NCBI GenBank assembly: GCA_903831545.1
Contig: CAIKYI010000173.1
Span: forward strand, 1 to 6,457
DNA length: 6,457 nucleotides
From: an uncultured Methylobacter sp.
Lineage (GTDB): Bacteria > Pseudomonadota > Gammaproteobacteria > Methylococcales > Methylomonadaceae
Direction: 5' to 3'
The position numbers and the translations under genes were made by a program. Positions 6,043 through 6,457 of this stretch are shown in pieces. The notes below the pieces were generated by a model. That model was not told where the DNA came from and did not search any database. It saw only the letters and a list, made by a program, of their open reading frames with translations. Within the stretch, counting starts at the first letter, position 1, and every line of letters begins with the position of its first letter.

Positions 6043-6070
6043 CTTGAAAAAAAACAATGCGTCCCCACAT
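6043..6070 (+). promoter_or_regulatory. Sigma-32 (RpoH) heat-shock promoter of htpG
   Basis: CTTGAAA at 6043-6049 and CCCCACAT at 6063-6070 are separated by 13 nt. The known RpoH consensus is CTTGAAA, 11-16 nt, CCCCATnT, so the -35 box is exact and the -10 box keeps the CCCCA core. It points at htpG, a classic heat-shock gene, and would give a leader of about 30 nt. No CIRCE-like repeat was seen. Confidence 0.87.
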
Positions 6071-6106
6071 TTGCGTTAACCTCATAATTAATCAGGAATA
6101 ATAAAG

Positions 6107-6457
6107 ATGACTGTTGAAGCAAAAAAAGAAGTTCTAGGTTTTGAAACTGAAGTTAAACATCTGTTGCATTTAATGATTCATTCATTATATAGCAACAAAG
6201 AAATTTTCTTGCGGGAATTGATTTCCAATGCCTCGGATGCCGCAGACAAATTGCGTTTTGAGGCGCTCTCAAATGATAGTTTATATGAAGGCGATAGTGA
6301 ATTAAAAATACGCCTTGAATACGATAAAGATCAGAAGACCATTACCATTATCGATAACGGTATCGGTATGACCCGTGCGGAAGTTCAGGAACACATCGGT
6401 ACTATCGCAAAATCAGGTACCAAACAGTTTTTTCAAGCCTTAACCGGCGATCAGGCC
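6107..6457 (+). CDS. htpG: Chaperone HtpG (bacterial Hsp90), N-terminal part
   Basis: The first 117 codons of HtpG are present and the gene continues past the right edge. HtpG is the cytosolic ATP-dependent Hsp90 homologue that remodels client proteins, often with DnaK. The start [20 protein letters not shown] is followed by the Hsp90 signature around [21 protein letters not shown]. This includes the ATPase Glu (E37, equivalent to E. coli E34) and the adenine-contact loop residues of the N-terminal GHKL domain. DNGIGM (83-88) is the second nucleotide motif, and GTIAKSGT marks the lid start. An AGGAA Shine-Dalgarno (6094-6098) lies 8 nt before the ATG. The gene is driven by the sigma-32-type promoter just upstream and is divergent from the two-component cluster. 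No lesion is visible in the part present. Confidence 0.97.
   Translation, partial: MTVEAKKEVLGFETEVKHLLHLMIHSLYSNKEIFLRELISNASDAADKLRFEALSNDSLYEGDSELKIRLEYDKDQKTITIIDNGIGMTRAEVQEHIGTIAKSGTKQFFQALTGDQA

Larger units (their letters stand above)
1272..6048 (-). repeat. Tandem duplication of a TPR-response-regulator/kinase module
   Basis: The unit at 1272 to ~3633 (copy A) is a diverged copy of the unit at 3686 to ~6048 (copy B), in the same order and orientation. The kinases align without gaps over all 223 residues with about 154 identities by hand count (~69%). The regulators share 42 of their first 60 residues and are 542 and 540 residues long. Homology continues upstream of both regulator genes: 3593-3633 and 6008-6048 align without gaps with 28 of 41 matching bases. 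This includes identical blocks TTACTTAAG and TTTGATC at the same spacing. Within-unit gaps between regulator and kinase are 14 nt (A) and 21 nt (B). The divergence shows an old duplication that has been retained, not an assembly artefact. Confidence 0.9.

Noticed and set aside
1..6457. CRISPR array, tRNA, rRNA or riboswitch
   Set aside because: No regularly spaced repeats, no tRNA-like cloverleaf arms and no familiar RNA motif were seen in the intergenic stretches.

Overview
The window looks like a moderately AT-rich gammaproteobacterial chromosome. The evidence is the HtpG sequence, a sigma-32-type heat-shock promoter, a RAYT-type transposase relic and a ParDE module. A methanotroph-like (Methylococcales) host would fit the RAYT style, but this is a guess from memory and no taxonomic marker proves it.

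Layout. Positions 1-470 hold a type II toxin-antitoxin operon on the minus strand: parD, then a parE that runs off the left edge. A palindromic candidate operator lies just upstream of parD. Positions ~512-1017 hold a dead RAYT/Y1 (HUH) transposase on the plus strand, with one in-frame stop and one frameshift. Its remains are bracketed by a short REP-like inverted repeat. Positions 1018-1271 hold no convincing gene.

Positions 1272-6001 are the core of the window: a tandem duplication of a two-gene signalling module, all on the minus strand. Each unit encodes a ~540-residue response regulator (receiver domain followed by TPR repeats, with no DNA-binding domain), then a 223-residue soluble histidine kinase core with no sensor domain. 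Transcription order is RR-B (4379-6001), kinase B (3686-4357), RR-A (1958-3586), kinase A (1272-1943). Both receivers keep all phosphorylation residues. Kinase B keeps the phosphoacceptor His and the ATP-binding motifs. Kinase A has Asp in place of the His and His in place of the first Gly of the G2 box. The duplication therefore seems to have produced one canonical kinase and one probable pseudokinase beside two apparently competent TPR receivers.

Positions 6002-6106 form a divergent intergenic region. It carries a near-consensus sigma-32 promoter (CTTGAAA, 13 nt, CCCCACAT) reading into htpG, which starts at 6107 and is cut by the right edge. Part of this region, including the counterpart of the -35 box, was copied upstream of RR-A during the duplication.

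Working model (inference): the kinase/TPR-receiver pairs form a cytoplasmic phosphorelay acting through protein-protein contacts. Kinase B may serve both receivers, while kinase A acts as a binding or regulatory partner.
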